The notes under the pieces were generated by a model. That model did no database searches, was not told the origin of the DNA, and saw only the letters and a program-made list of their open reading frames with translations. From Holophaga sp. (GTDB lineage Bacteria > Acidobacteriota > Holophagae > Holophagales > Holophagaceae): a stretch of 64,000 nucleotides of DNA. A program made the translations under genes and the position numbers. Shown here piece after piece: positions 17,305-27,000 of this stretch (the first letter of the stretch is position 1; each line of letters opens with the position of its first letter). The stretch is from NCBI GenBank assembly GCA_016715205.1, contig JADKBC010000012.1, positions 1 through 64,000 of the forward strand. The letters run 5' to 3'.

Positions 17305-18197
17305 TCGCGCTCTGGCTCTTCCTTTATCTGGCCTGGCTCGTGCAGAACCTGAGTTTGCTCACGGTCGAAGGGCGCTCCTGGTCCACTTTCTTCCTGGTGT
17401 TGCCCCTGCTGGTGCTGCCCCTGGCGGCCCGGCTGCGGGCGCGGCGGCCGGAATTCTTTCACGGCTGGTCCACCCGGGTTGCGGGGCTGGTAGCCGCAGC
17501 GAGTGCACTGTTCCTGGCACGGCTGCTCAGTCTTGATTTCTGGGACACCAAGCGCACCGGTGCGTCGCTCCTGGTGGCGCTGCTGGGGCTGGGGCTCCAG
17601 TGGGTAATGTTGGCCCGACCCGAGAAAACCGGTGGCCTGGGCCTCTGGCTCTGGATTGCATTCTGGGAATATGCCGGCGCCTGGCATCCGGCCCTCACGC
17701 CCCTGGGCGCGGGCCTTGGCGCTGCCCTCGTGGCCTTCGACGTGCTGCCGAAGCAGGCCGTTTCCCGCGGACCCCAGCGCTCCCTGGGGGTTTGGCCCGT
17801 TTTTCTACTGCTGGGACTGACCCTGCCGAAACCCGCCTGGGATTTCCTGCTGGAGCCCACCTGGGCGGAGGCCTTTGCGGCATTCGCCGTGGGCATGGGC
17901 CTTTCGCAGACAACGCTACTGCGCAGCCTGGGCGACAGGCTGCCTTCCTTCCTCCTGGTTGGGTTCCTGGCGCTCCTGTTTGTGTTCTATCCCTCCGCCT
18001 ACACCTGGGCCTGGGCGCTGCTGCTTGGGGTCGTTGCCGGCTGGAATTGGCTGCGGCTTTCCCGCCCCCTGCCGGTGGTGCAAGTCAGCGCCGCCTTCCT
18101 CCTGGGGCTGCTCCTCTCCTTTCTGCTCCACGCCAACGCGGGCAGGCCGGTGCTGAAGCATTTCGTCTGGCCCCGGGGCGGCTCCGCCGCGTATTAG
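17301..18197 (+). CDS. Polytopic membrane protein, unknown
   Basis: 298 aa, almost entirely hydrophobic with about nine membrane segments and short Arg-rich cytoplasmic loops. No family signature is recognised. It is translationally coupled to the metallophosphoesterase (ATGA overlap), so a role in the same envelope process is likely. It converges with the hybrid kinase, whose stop lies within its 3' end (four-base overlap). Confidence 0.6.
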   Translation: MIALWLFLYLAWLVQNLSLLTVEGRSWSTFFLVLPLLVLPLAARLRARRPEFFHGWSTRVAGLVAAASALFLARLLSLDFWDTKRTGASLLVALLGLGLQWVMLARPEKTGGLGLWLWIAFWEYAGAWHPALTPLGAGLGAALVAFDVLPKQAVSRGPQRSLGVWPVFLLLGLTLPKPAWDFLLEPTWAEAFAAFAVGMGLSQTTLLRSLGDRLPSFLLVGFLALLFVFYPSAYTWAWALLLGVVAGWNWLRLSRPLPVVQVSAAFLLGLLLSFLLHANAGRPVLKHFVWPRGGSAAY

Positions 18198-20299
18198 CGC
18201 AGGGATTCCAACTCCGCCAAGGACACTTCAATCAACCCACGCAGATGGTCCAACGGCCAGACTTTCCCTGCGGCGGTGAGGGCTTCCAGTGCCCGCACCT
18301 CCTGGTGCAGCCTGGGCATGCCATAACTGGCCGAGAGCCCGGCTAGGCGGTGCAGGGCTGAGGCCTGGTGCGTTGGATCGGCCACCTCCTGCAGACAGGC
18401 AGCCGCCGAGGCGCGGCAAGCGGCGAGTGCCGCTGCCCATACGTCCTCCCCCAGATCGGCCCGAAGTTGGGCCACCCGTAAGGTATCAATCAGGACTGCT
18501 TCGGCGGTGGCAACCTCCGCCAGAAGGGCCGCCAGTTGCGCTTTCCTTATCGGTTTGGGCAGTACCCCCTGCATGCCCAAATCAAGACAGGCCTGCAGCC
18601 TGCCCGTTTCCAGATCGGCGGTGGCCAGAAACACCGGCAGCTTCGCCCTTCGCGGGTCGGACAGGCCGCGAATGCGGTGCAGCAGGTCCAGGCCATCCAT
18701 GTCCTGCATATGAAGATCCAGCAGCACAGCATCGACGTGCTCCGACGCAATGGCTTCCAAAGCAGCCAGGCCATTACCCACCGTCAGCGGCCGATGGCCG
18801 AGGCTTTTCAGAAGGCCTTCGGCCACGATGCGATTGGCTTCCAAATCATCCACCACCAGAACCGACAGAGGTCGGCCTGGGGCTGGAAGGGGCGCCAGCG
18901 ATTCCGCCCTTTCACCGCGCGGTAGCACGAGGCTGAAAGCAAAGGTGCTGCCTCGGCCTGGAACGCTCTCCACCCGCAGTTCGCCCCCCATGGCCGCCAC
19001 CAACTCCCGGCTGATGGCGAGGCCCAGTCCCACACCCCCATGGCGACGCTGGGTGGACATGTTCCCCTGCTCAAAGGGGAGAAAAACCCGCTGCCGAGCG
19101 TCCGCCTCCAAACCCGGGCCCGTGTCTCGCACACTGAAGGCACAGGTATATTCGCCCGAGCGGTCCGGCACTTCGGTACTCGACACCGCGAGCACCACCT
19201 CGCCCTGCTCCGTGAATTTCACCGCGTTCCCCGTGAGGTTGATGAGCACTTGCCGCAACCGCAGGGGATCGCCTTGGAGGAGGGGTGGCAACTCTGGGGA
19301 ATACTCCACCCGGAGGGTCAGCCCCTTCGCAAGCGCCCCGGCATAGCACACGGCGTGCACGCTGTTCAGCACCTCCACTGGGCTGAAGGCTTCCTGATTG
19401 AGCTCCAATCGTTCCGCCTCGATGCGCGCCAGATCCAGGACATCATCCAGAAGCAGGGATAACTGGTTGCCGCTCCGGGCCAGCATTTCCAGCAGCTGCC
19501 GCTGCTCGGGCAGGAGGCTCGTCTCCTGGAGGAGCTGCACGCCGCCCAGGACGCCATTGAGCGGCGTGCGAATTTCGTGACTCATCACGGCCAGAAACCG
19601 TCCCTTGGCGGCATCGGCTTTGCGGGCTTCCGCTTCTGCGCGCTGGCGCTCCACCACTTCGCGCTCCAAGGCCCGCCGCAGGGCAAAATCACGGCGCGTG
19701 AACCGATTCCAGGCCACTCGAAAGGCGTACCCCACCCCGTTGGCCATCACGAGGTTGAGCAGAGTCAGCTGCGTAATGGGTGCTTCCATACCCAAGGCAA
19801 AGACCTGGTCCCGGAGCAGCAGCAGGGCTCCGACGCCGCTCCAAACCACCGCCAGCCGAAGGGGGATGGCGATGATGGCGAAGATGATCAAGGGCATCAC
19901 TGGAAACACCAGCACTGGCAAGGGCGCTCCAGACGTGAGCCTTGGAATGGATAGGTGGTTCTCCACCAGGCGCGTGGTCACCATCAGCAGAATGGTCAAA
20001 AGGAACAGGACGTGCACCCTGCGTTGGGGCCAGCGAGGCCGACTGGCCAGGGCGATACCCCAAAGGGAAACTCCGGTAGCCAATCGCAACGCCACCATGA
20101 TTCTGAATTCGAGCCCCGTACCAAAGCCCTTCCAGTTCAGGTAGAGCATGGCCACGTAAAGGCTTCCCGCAATCACGGTGATGAGTCGCAGCTGGCGACA
20201 CAGGCCCGGCCAGGCATCCGCTTGAAAGGCCTGCTCCTGGTCCCCATCCAGAAACTCGCCGGTCCATCGGGAAAGCTTTCCTTCCTGGTGCAAGACCAC
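18194..20299 (-). CDS. Hybrid histidine kinase, TorS-like order
   Basis: 701 aa from a GTG. Five to six N-terminal membrane spans without a large periplasmic domain (residues 38-200) are followed by a coiled coil, HisKA with H241 (MSHEIRTPLNG), a HATPase domain (DTGPGL, GGVGLGLAI), a receiver with D528 (LLDLHMQDMDG) and a C-terminal Hpt-like segment with H650 (LHRLAGLSASYGM). Signal sensing is probably within the membrane. It lies three bases after the response-regulator gene and should phosphorylate it through the Hpt relay. Confidence 0.9.
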   Translation of the reverse strand: MVLHQEGKLSRWTGEFLDGDQEQAFQADAWPGLCRQLRLITVIAGSLYVAMLYLNWKGFGTGLEFRIMVALRLATGVSLWGIALASRPRWPQRRVHVLFLLTILLMVTTRLVENHLSIPRLTSGAPLPVLVFPVMPLIIFAIIAIPLRLAVVWSGVGALLLLRDQVFALGMEAPITQLTLLNLVMANGVGYAFRVAWNRFTRRDFALRRALEREVVERQRAEAEARKADAAKGRFLAVMSHEIRTPLNGVLGGVQLLQETSLLPEQRQLLEMLARSGNQLSLLLDDVLDLARIEAERLELNQEAFSPVEVLNSVHAVCYAGALAKGLTLRVEYSPELPPLLQGDPLRLRQVLINLTGNAVKFTEQGEVVLAVSSTEVPDRSGEYTCAFSVRDTGPGLEADARQRVFLPFEQGNMSTQRRHGGVGLGLAISRELVAAMGGELRVESVPGRGSTFAFSLVLPRGERAESLAPLPAPGRPLSVLVVDDLEANRIVAEGLLKSLGHRPLTVGNGLAALEAIASEHVDAVLLDLHMQDMDGLDLLHRIRGLSDPRRAKLPVFLATADLETGRLQACLDLGMQGVLPKPIRKAQLAALLAEVATAEAVLIDTLRVAQLRADLGEDVWAAALAACRASAAACLQEVADPTHQASALHRLAGLSASYGMPRLHQEVRALEALTAAGKVWPLDHLRGLIEVSLAELESLR

Positions 20300-20302
20300 G
20301 AC

Positions 20303-20974
20303 TCAGCCCTGGATTCGATAGCCGATGCCTGGTGCCGTCAGCAGCAGGTTCGGATTGCTTGGATCGGTTTCCAGTTTGTGGCGCAGGCGGGACACCAGCA
20401 CATCCACACTGCGCCCACCCAGGCCCGCGCCATCGGGGCTGATGAGTTCCGAGAGATTGGTGCGGTGGACCACGCGCCCCTTGGCCGCGACGAGAGCTTC
20501 CAACAGTTCGAATTCGCCTCGGGTCAGGTTCACGCTGGCACCCGTGGCATCCCTCAAATGGCGCCGCTTCGGATCGAAACGAAAGGTGCCAAGCTGCAGA
20601 ACGTGCGGCGCCTCGCCGCAGCGCCGCAGCAGGTTGTGGATGCGCGCCAGCAGTTCCCGGGGCTGAAAGGGCTTGTCCAGGTAGTCATCCGCGCCCAACT
20701 CCAGGGCCGGAATCCGATCCTCGGGACGGCTGGTCACGATGATCACGGGAATGGCTTTTTGGAGCAGCTCCCGGGCCAGGACCAGCCCATCGCCATCCGG
20801 CAGGTTCAAGTCGAGCAGCACCAAATGAGGCGCACCGTCCTTCATGTGGGCGCGGCCCTGGGCGAGGCAATCCGCCTCCAGCACCTCGAAACCATCCTGG
20901 CGCAGGTAGGCCGCCAGCAGCAGCCGTTGGGCTGAATCATCCTCGAGAAGGAGAATGCGGAACGGCGTGTCCAA
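20303..20974 (-). CDS. OmpR/PhoB-family response regulator
   Basis: 223 aa: a receiver with the acidic pocket LEDD, phosphorylation site D55 (LLDLNLPDGDG) and the KPF lysine, then a winged-helix DNA-binding domain (about 130-222, ending GIGYRI). The start is TTG at 20974 with AAAGGT upstream; an in-frame stop five codons earlier excludes a longer form. It is the first gene of a two-gene operon with the hybrid kinase and is divergent from the PA-like lipoprotein gene. The shared 150-bp region holds repeats that fit an OmpR-type site. Confidence 0.92.
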   Translation of the reverse strand: MDTPFRILLLEDDSAQRLLLAAYLRQDGFEVLEADCLAQGRAHMKDGAPHLVLLDLNLPDGDGLVLARELLQKAIPVIIVTSRPEDRIPALELGADDYLDKPFQPRELLARIHNLLRRCGEAPHVLQLGTFRFDPKRRHLRDATGASVNLTRGEFELLEALVAAKGRVVHRTNLSELISPDGAGLGGRSVDVLVSRLRHKLETDPSNPNLLLTAPGIGYRIQG

Positions 20975-21001
20975 GGTGACCTTTCACCGTGTTTTGGCTT
21001 G

Positions 21002-21019
21002 TTTACATCACATTAACAT
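21002..21019. promoter_or_regulatory. Candidate OmpR-type direct repeat
   Basis: TTTACAT and ATTAACAT are spaced 11 bases apart, one helical turn, as in PhoB/OmpR half-sites; a further ATTAACA lies about 23 bases on. They sit between the divergent regulator and PA-like lipoprotein genes, so the regulator may control both. Confidence 0.4.
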
Positions 21020-21124
21020 CCCGTTGGTTTGCCATTAACACAGGTTTTGTACCCTCAGCGATCTCCTCCCTCAATTCGCGCCTTTTTCTGTTTGCGTTTT
21101 GGATCCGTTCCCTTGGAGCCCGCC

Positions 21125-23971
21125 ATGGACATCCGCCTGGAATCCTTTGCCCGCACACCAGCCTGGAAACCCTCTCTAGGCCGTGTGCTCACAAGCATGC
21201 TGGCCGGGCTTTTCGTCCTCTTCCTGGCGGCCTGCGGTGGCAGCAATGCCCCCGCGCCTGCGACCCCTGCCCCGCTGCCGCCGGCCATCACGGCTCATCC
21301 GGTCAGCAAAGCTGTTACTGAAGGGGAAGGGGTGAGCTTCACCGTCGCCGCCACCGGCAGCGCCACCCTGCACTACCAGTGGAAGAAGGACGGCGCCAAT
21401 GTGGGCAGCGATACCGCAACCTTTTCGCTCACCACCGTCCACACCGGGGATGCGGGCAGTTACACCGTGGCAGTGTCCAACCCGGCTGGCAGTGTCACCA
21501 GTGGCGCCGCTGCCCTGACCGTGAACCCCATTCCCGTGGCGCCAACCATCACCAGCCAATCCACCAGCCAATCCGTGACCGTGGGCGATCGCGTCATCCT
21601 GGTTGCCGCCGCCACCGGCACCGCACCCCTGCAATACCAATGGAAAAAGAACGGCGCCAGCCTGGGTGGAGATTCCTTCACTTACACCCTTGAGGCGGCG
21701 CTACTAACGGACTCGGGCTCGTACACCGTGACTGTAACCAACAGCGCCGGCACGGTCACCAGCGCACCCATCGAACTCACGGTGCAGGTCGCGGTCGATT
21801 GGAAGGGCCTGACGGCCGCAGAGGAAGCCTTCTACGGGCTCAACCCTAACCTGCTGGACACCGATGGTGACGGCATCAGCGACTTCGACGAGATCAAGAA
21901 ATTCGGCTTCGATCCCGCCAACGACCCGTACAAGTTCAATCCCCTGATTGCGGATATGCCTAGCGTCAAGATCGAGCTCACGTCGCCCCCTTACTTCCAG
22001 ATCAAGTACGACTACACCAACGGCAGCTCGGCTTCGAGTTCCACGGAAAGATCCAGCTCCTCCACTCAGTCGGTGACGACCTCCGTGGAAGCCGGCATCA
22101 CGCTCCACCAGGAAGCCTCCGTTGCAACCCAGGTGACCGCCAAAGCAGGCGTCCTGGAGTGGGGTGGCGCGCAGATGACAGGCACGCTCATGCTCTTTGC
22201 AGAGGAGTCGCTGACGCTTACCAGCGAGCAGGCTTGGGAGAACAGTCAGACCTTGACCAATGCGGAAGCCTTGGAGAATTCCCACGAAGTCGCATCCAGC
22301 GAAGCCAAGATGGCCATCACGGTGCGGATTCGGAACACGGGCCACACCGCCTTCACCTTGAAGAACCTGGTTCTTTCAGGCACCACCGTTGATCGGATGG
22401 GGTCAAGCATCCTGCGCCCAATCGGAAACCTGGAATACGAGGGGAGCTCGGCCCTGAGTTCTGGATTCCCCGAATCCACCCTCGCCCCGGGAGATTCGAT
22501 CACGGGGCTGACCTTCTCCAACCGACTGCTGTACGTCGATACGGCCAAACAGATGCTCCGGGATTCCAGCAATCTCTACGTGGGCGTGGCTGCCTACGAG
22601 ATCGCCGATCCGTTGACCGGCCTCCCCTCCAATGCTCAGATGACCGAAATCGGCGCCAAGACGGCCGCGATCCTCATCGATTACGATACCTACTCCGCGC
22701 GAGACACCGAGAAATTCCGGGTGGCCACTAACATCGTGGAGGGCGCGCCTGGCGTGAGCCTCAAGACAATCCTGGAACGTTATCTGCACCTTCCCTGCGA
22801 GACCGGGGCAGTGAACGGGAAGACCGGCCTGACCAAGCTTCGGACCTACGGCACCAGCAGCATGGAGCACACGAGGTGGGTAATCACGCATGTCTTCCAC
22901 GAGGCCGGAGAACTGAACAGCAGCACTTATGACCCCACAATGGAGTCCTACGATCTGGGCTCCATCACCGTGAAGGCCGGCGATCTCGTCAGCCTGATGT
23001 ACGTGGTGGACAAGGACGGAGACGGCCTGCCCCACCGACTTGAGAGGGCCATGGGCTCGGATGACACCGTGATCGACAGCATCCCCGGCGATGCCTATCC
23101 GAACGATTTCGCCTGGTACCTGGGCGGGCACCCGATCCAGAACAATGGGCCCGGCCCCAAATACCAGATCGTCTACAACGGCAACGGTCATACGGGCGGG
23201 ATAGTTCCTTCCGATTCGGGTTTCTACCCCCCGGGACAGTTCGTTCCCGTGGTGGATAACCCGGGTGGGCTGGTGAAGATCAATGTCGGTGGAATCTCCT
23301 ACCGCTTTCTCGGATGGAACACCGAGCCCGATGGACGTGGATCGGCCTACAGCGCCAGCAAGCCGTATGTCATGGGATCCGGCAGCGCGATCCTCTACGC
23401 CATGTGGGCATCCTATGAGGTCGGGGATATCGGGCCCGCCGGCGGAAAGATCTTCTACAAGAAGAACTACTACTCCGACGGCTGGAGGTACATGGAAGCG
23501 GCCCCCTACAACCAGAACGGGTCCTACGCCGCAAGGTGGGTGGAGGTCTACGGCAAGTTCTGGAACGCTCCGAACACGGCGCTCAAAGGCGCCTGGGGGC
23601 GCGCCATCGGCGATGGCGTCCAGAACACGCTGGACATCGAGAAGGAAGAGACCTCCTACAACACGGCGGCAGATATCTGCGCCAACCTCGTGATCAACCG
23701 TTACAGCGATTGGTTCCTGCCGTCCTATGACGAAATGCTGCATATGAAGGATATGCCCGGGGCGCTTTCCACCACCACGACCTACTGGACCTCCAGCCAA
23801 CGGGAAACAGCGGATCCAACCGTACAGGACAAATTTTGGTACACCGCGATCGTTGTCTACAACGAGGGAAATCCCCCAGCAATGAGCTATTCCATCGATT
23901 ACATCGACCGCCAAAGCCCCGCGGACAGCCTCAGCAGACCCATCAAGGTCCGTGCGGCGCGAAGGTTCTAG
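21125..23971 (+). CDS. Large lipoprotein with an anthrax PA-like pore-forming region
   Basis: 948 aa; GGAG lies seven bases before the ATG. The signal ends in LAACGG (lipobox). Two Ig-like domains (about 55-222) are followed by DTDGDGISDFDE (245-256), a calcium-loop motif. From there to about 560 the order and spacing match anthrax protective antigen: a NPLIADMPSV segment, a Ser/Thr-rich alternating strand, a LEWGG turn (345-348) like the FDIGG turn of the PA membrane hairpin, MAITVRIRNTG (396-406) like its ANIRYVNTG, AAILIDYD (514-521) like ARIIFNGKD, and LKTILERYL (546-554). After this come a Listeria-Bacteroides repeat (about 680-760) and a DUF1566-like C-terminus with WFLPSYDEM. The match is by eye from memory of PA; the function is inferred. 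Confidence 0.75.
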   Translation: MDIRLESFARTPAWKPSLGRVLTSMLAGLFVLFLAACGGSNAPAPATPAPLPPAITAHPVSKAVTEGEGVSFTVAATGSATLHYQWKKDGANVGSDTATFSLTTVHTGDAGSYTVAVSNPAGSVTSGAAALTVNPIPVAPTITSQSTSQSVTVGDRVILVAAATGTAPLQYQWKKNGASLGGDSFTYTLEAALLTDSGSYTVTVTNSAGTVTSAPIELTVQVAVDWKGLTAAEEAFYGLNPNLLDTDGDGISDFDEIKKFGFDPANDPYKFNPLIADMPSVKIELTSPPYFQIKYDYTNGSSASSSTERSSSSTQSVTTSVEAGITLHQEASVATQVTAKAGVLEWGGAQMTGTLMLFAEESLTLTSEQAWENSQTLTNAEALENSHEVASSEAKMAITVRIRNTGHTAFTLKNLVLSGTTVDRMGSSILRPIGNLEYEGSSALSSGFPESTLAPGDSITGLTFSNRLLYVDTAKQMLRDSSNLYVGVAAYEIADPLTGLPSNAQMTEIGAKTAAILIDYDTYSARDTEKFRVATNIVEGAPGVSLKTILERYLHLPCETGAVNGKTGLTKLRTYGTSSMEHTRWVITHVFHEAGELNSSTYDPTMESYDLGSITVKAGDLVSLMYVVDKDGDGLPHRLERAMGSDDTVIDSIPGDAYPNDFAWYLGGHPIQNNGPGPKYQIVYNGNGHTGGIVPSDSGFYPPGQFVPVVDNPGGLVKINVGGISYRFLGWNTEPDGRGSAYSASKPYVMGSGSAILYAMWASYEVGDIGPAGGKIFYKKNYYSDGWRYMEAAPYNQNGSYAARWVEVYGKFWNAPNTALKGAWGRAIGDGVQNTLDIEKEETSYNTAADICANLVINRYSDWFLPSYDEMLHMKDMPGALSTTTTYWTSSQRETADPTVQDKFWYTAIVVYNEGNPPAMSYSIDYIDRQSPADSLSRPIKVRAARRF

Positions 23972-24047
23972 ATCTGGGTCATTCGAAATGGCCTCCAGTC
24001 GCTGACAGCTCCGTCATCACGCATTCCATCCTGCAAGAGGTTTCGAA

Positions 24048-27000
24048 ATGGCCATCTCGGCGCGTGGTTCCAAACAAGATTCGGCGTTTCCAGGAAGCAC
24101 AATGCTGTCCGGGGCCTTCAGGTTTTTCTCGGGCCTTTTCCTGGGCGCGATGCTCGCCTGCGGCGGAAGCTCATCGCCGACCAAGGCCGACCCAACACCT
24201 CCGGCGGTGGCGCCTACCATCACGGCCCAACCCCAGGCCAAAACCGTGGTCGCTGGGGAGGCTGCCACCTTCACGGTGACCGCCACAGGCACCGCACCTC
24301 TGCACTATGCATGGACCAAGGATGGGGCAACCGTGGGCACCGATGCTGCCTCTTGCGCCATTGCATCCACCCAACCCGCCCATGCGGGTATCTATGCCGT
24401 AACCGTCACCAATGCGGCAGGCTCCGTCCCCAGTCAGGCAGCCCCCCTGACGGTCCAGCACATCACCCTCACGAGTCAGCCCCAACCCCAACACGTGAAC
24501 GAAGGCAATCAGGCTACCTTCCAGGTAACCGCCACGGGTGTTCCTGCCGCGCTGAGCTACCAGTGGCAGCGGCTGGCCAATGGCACCTGGCACGATATAC
24601 CCGGGGCCCACGAAAGCAGCTATGTGACGCCCACGGCCCTGGCTCTGGATGGCGGCGCCTCGTTCCGCTGCCATGTGTCCAATGCCGCGCTTGCCAAGGA
24701 CAGTGATCCCGCCATCCTGCAGGTGAACTGGCTACGCCTGGGCGCCCAGCCTCTGCCCCAGAGTGTGGTCGCCGGACAGCCCGCCAGCTTTAGCGTGGAT
24801 GCCGCAGGCTACCCGGCCAGTCTGGCCTACCAATGGCAGCGCAATAGCGGTGCTGGCTGGACGGATCTCACGGGCGCCACCCTCGCCACGTACACCTTTA
24901 TTCCCGTGGCCTCTGACACCGGGGCCCAGTTCCGCTGTCGGGTTTCCAACGGCGTGTTGGGCCTCGATAGCCTTGTCGCTGCCCTGGTCACGGGCCTCGG
25001 CCTGACGGTGACCATCACCGGCCTGCCGGCGGGCGTGGATGCCAATGTGACCGTCTCGGGTCCGAATGGCTTCAACCAGGTTCTCAACACTACCCAGACG
25101 CTCATCGTGCCGGCTGCAGGCACCTACACACTCGCCGCAACCACCGTCGAGGATCCCAGCCTGCCACCCTTGGGCGATGTGCTGAGCCCCACCACCCACC
25201 TGGCACGGCACCCCTGGCAGCCCCGTCAAACGATCGCTGTCTCCAGCAGTGGAACAGCCAGCATTGATGTGCTCTATCCGCTGCCGGCCTTTACCGTGAA
25301 TCTGCCCGATGCGGCCAACCCCGGCAGCACCGTTCCCATGGATTTTGTGCTGGCACCGGCGGGGAGCTTCACGATGGGGGAATCGAGGCCTTCAACCAAC
25401 CCTCACTATGTGTCGGATGCCACTCCCAATCGCCTCGTAACCTTTGCCAAAGCCTTTTACCTCGCGAAATACCCCTGCACCCAGGAGCAATGGCGCGCGG
25501 TCATGAACGCCAACCCTTCGCGGTTCAGCTCGGTCAATGGATATGCGGATCCCTGTGAGCTGAAGCGCCCGGTGGATTCAGTCAACTGGGACGATCTCCG
25601 GACACCCAGCACAGGCTTCCTGGATGTGTTGAATGCGCAATTGCCGGGCTACGGTTTCCGGCTGCCCAGCGAGGCTGAATACGAGTACGCCCTGCGTGGG
25701 GGAACCACCTCGGATTATTTCTTTGGCGCCTATCCCAGCAGTTCCATGGGTAGCTCTTTCTACCTCTACCGAGCCGGGGAGGAATTCTCCTGGGCGACAG
25801 CCTTTGTGCTCGGTTATCCAAATCACCCCGTGGGAACCAAGCGCCCCAATCCATGGGGCCTGTACGATCTCATGGGCAGCATTTTTGAATGGTGCGAGGA
25901 CGACTATCACCCGAACTATACGGGCGCACCCGTGGATGGAAGCGCCTGGGTGGACAGCCCCACGAGGGGAAACCACCGGGTCCTAAGGGGCAGCGGCAAC
26001 CGCCTTGAGGACATGGCTTCCTGTGTACGCGCGGATGAAACGCCCTCGGAACGACTTTGGCAAGCGTTCGGCTGGGAGGGCTTCCGCCTGGCGGTTGGCG
26101 TGCCCGTGAGCAGCAATCCGGCCGGGCCCAGCATCTCCATCAGCATGCCGGGCCTGCTCACTACGGATCCAACGGCAAGCCAGGATGTGACGGTGCTCGG
26201 CGATGTAAAGATTACGGGGCCCAATGGCTTCAGTCAGAACCTCACCGCCGGAGCCACCCTCACCGGCCTGGCCGAGGGAACCTACACGTTGACCGCCACA
26301 AGAGTGCAAGACGCGAGTCAGCCTGGCCTTGGACTAGCCAATGGTGGCCCGTTGGGCACCCTTCACCTGGCCCGCTACCCCAGCCTTTCAACCACGACGG
26401 TGACCCTCGGCGCCGCCACGGGAACCCTCCACTTGCCAGTGGTATATCCCGTGCCGACTTTCCAGCATCGCTGCAATGGCTGGCTGGATATTCCCCTGGT
26501 CCTTATTCCGCCAGGCAGTTTCACCATGGGTTCGCAGGACACCGAGCCCGATCGGAATGGCATTGAAGGCCCGCAGCGCACCGTGACCTTCCAGAACCTG
26601 TTCTACATGTCCTCCACCGAAGTGACCCAGCGCCTTTGGAGCGGGTTGATGGGTACACCCATTCCGCCTGTGCAGGATGAAGCCAAGCCAGTTGGGCAGG
26701 TGAGCTGGAGCGATATCCCCGAATTCTTGAAGAGATTGAACACCGCCACCGAAGGCCAACGCATGCCCGGCATGGCGTTTCGCCTGCCCACGGAAGCCGA
26801 ATGGGAATACGCCTGCCGAGCGGGCAGCACCAGTGCCTTCTATTGGGGCTCCTACTCCGCCGACGCCTTTGCCTGGTACAGCATGAATGCGGGATCCACC
26901 TCCCACCCGGTAGCCACCAAGGCCCCCAACGCCTGGGGTCTCTATGACATGAGTGGCAATGGGTGGGAATGGTGTCAGGACTGGTTCGGAACCTATGCCT

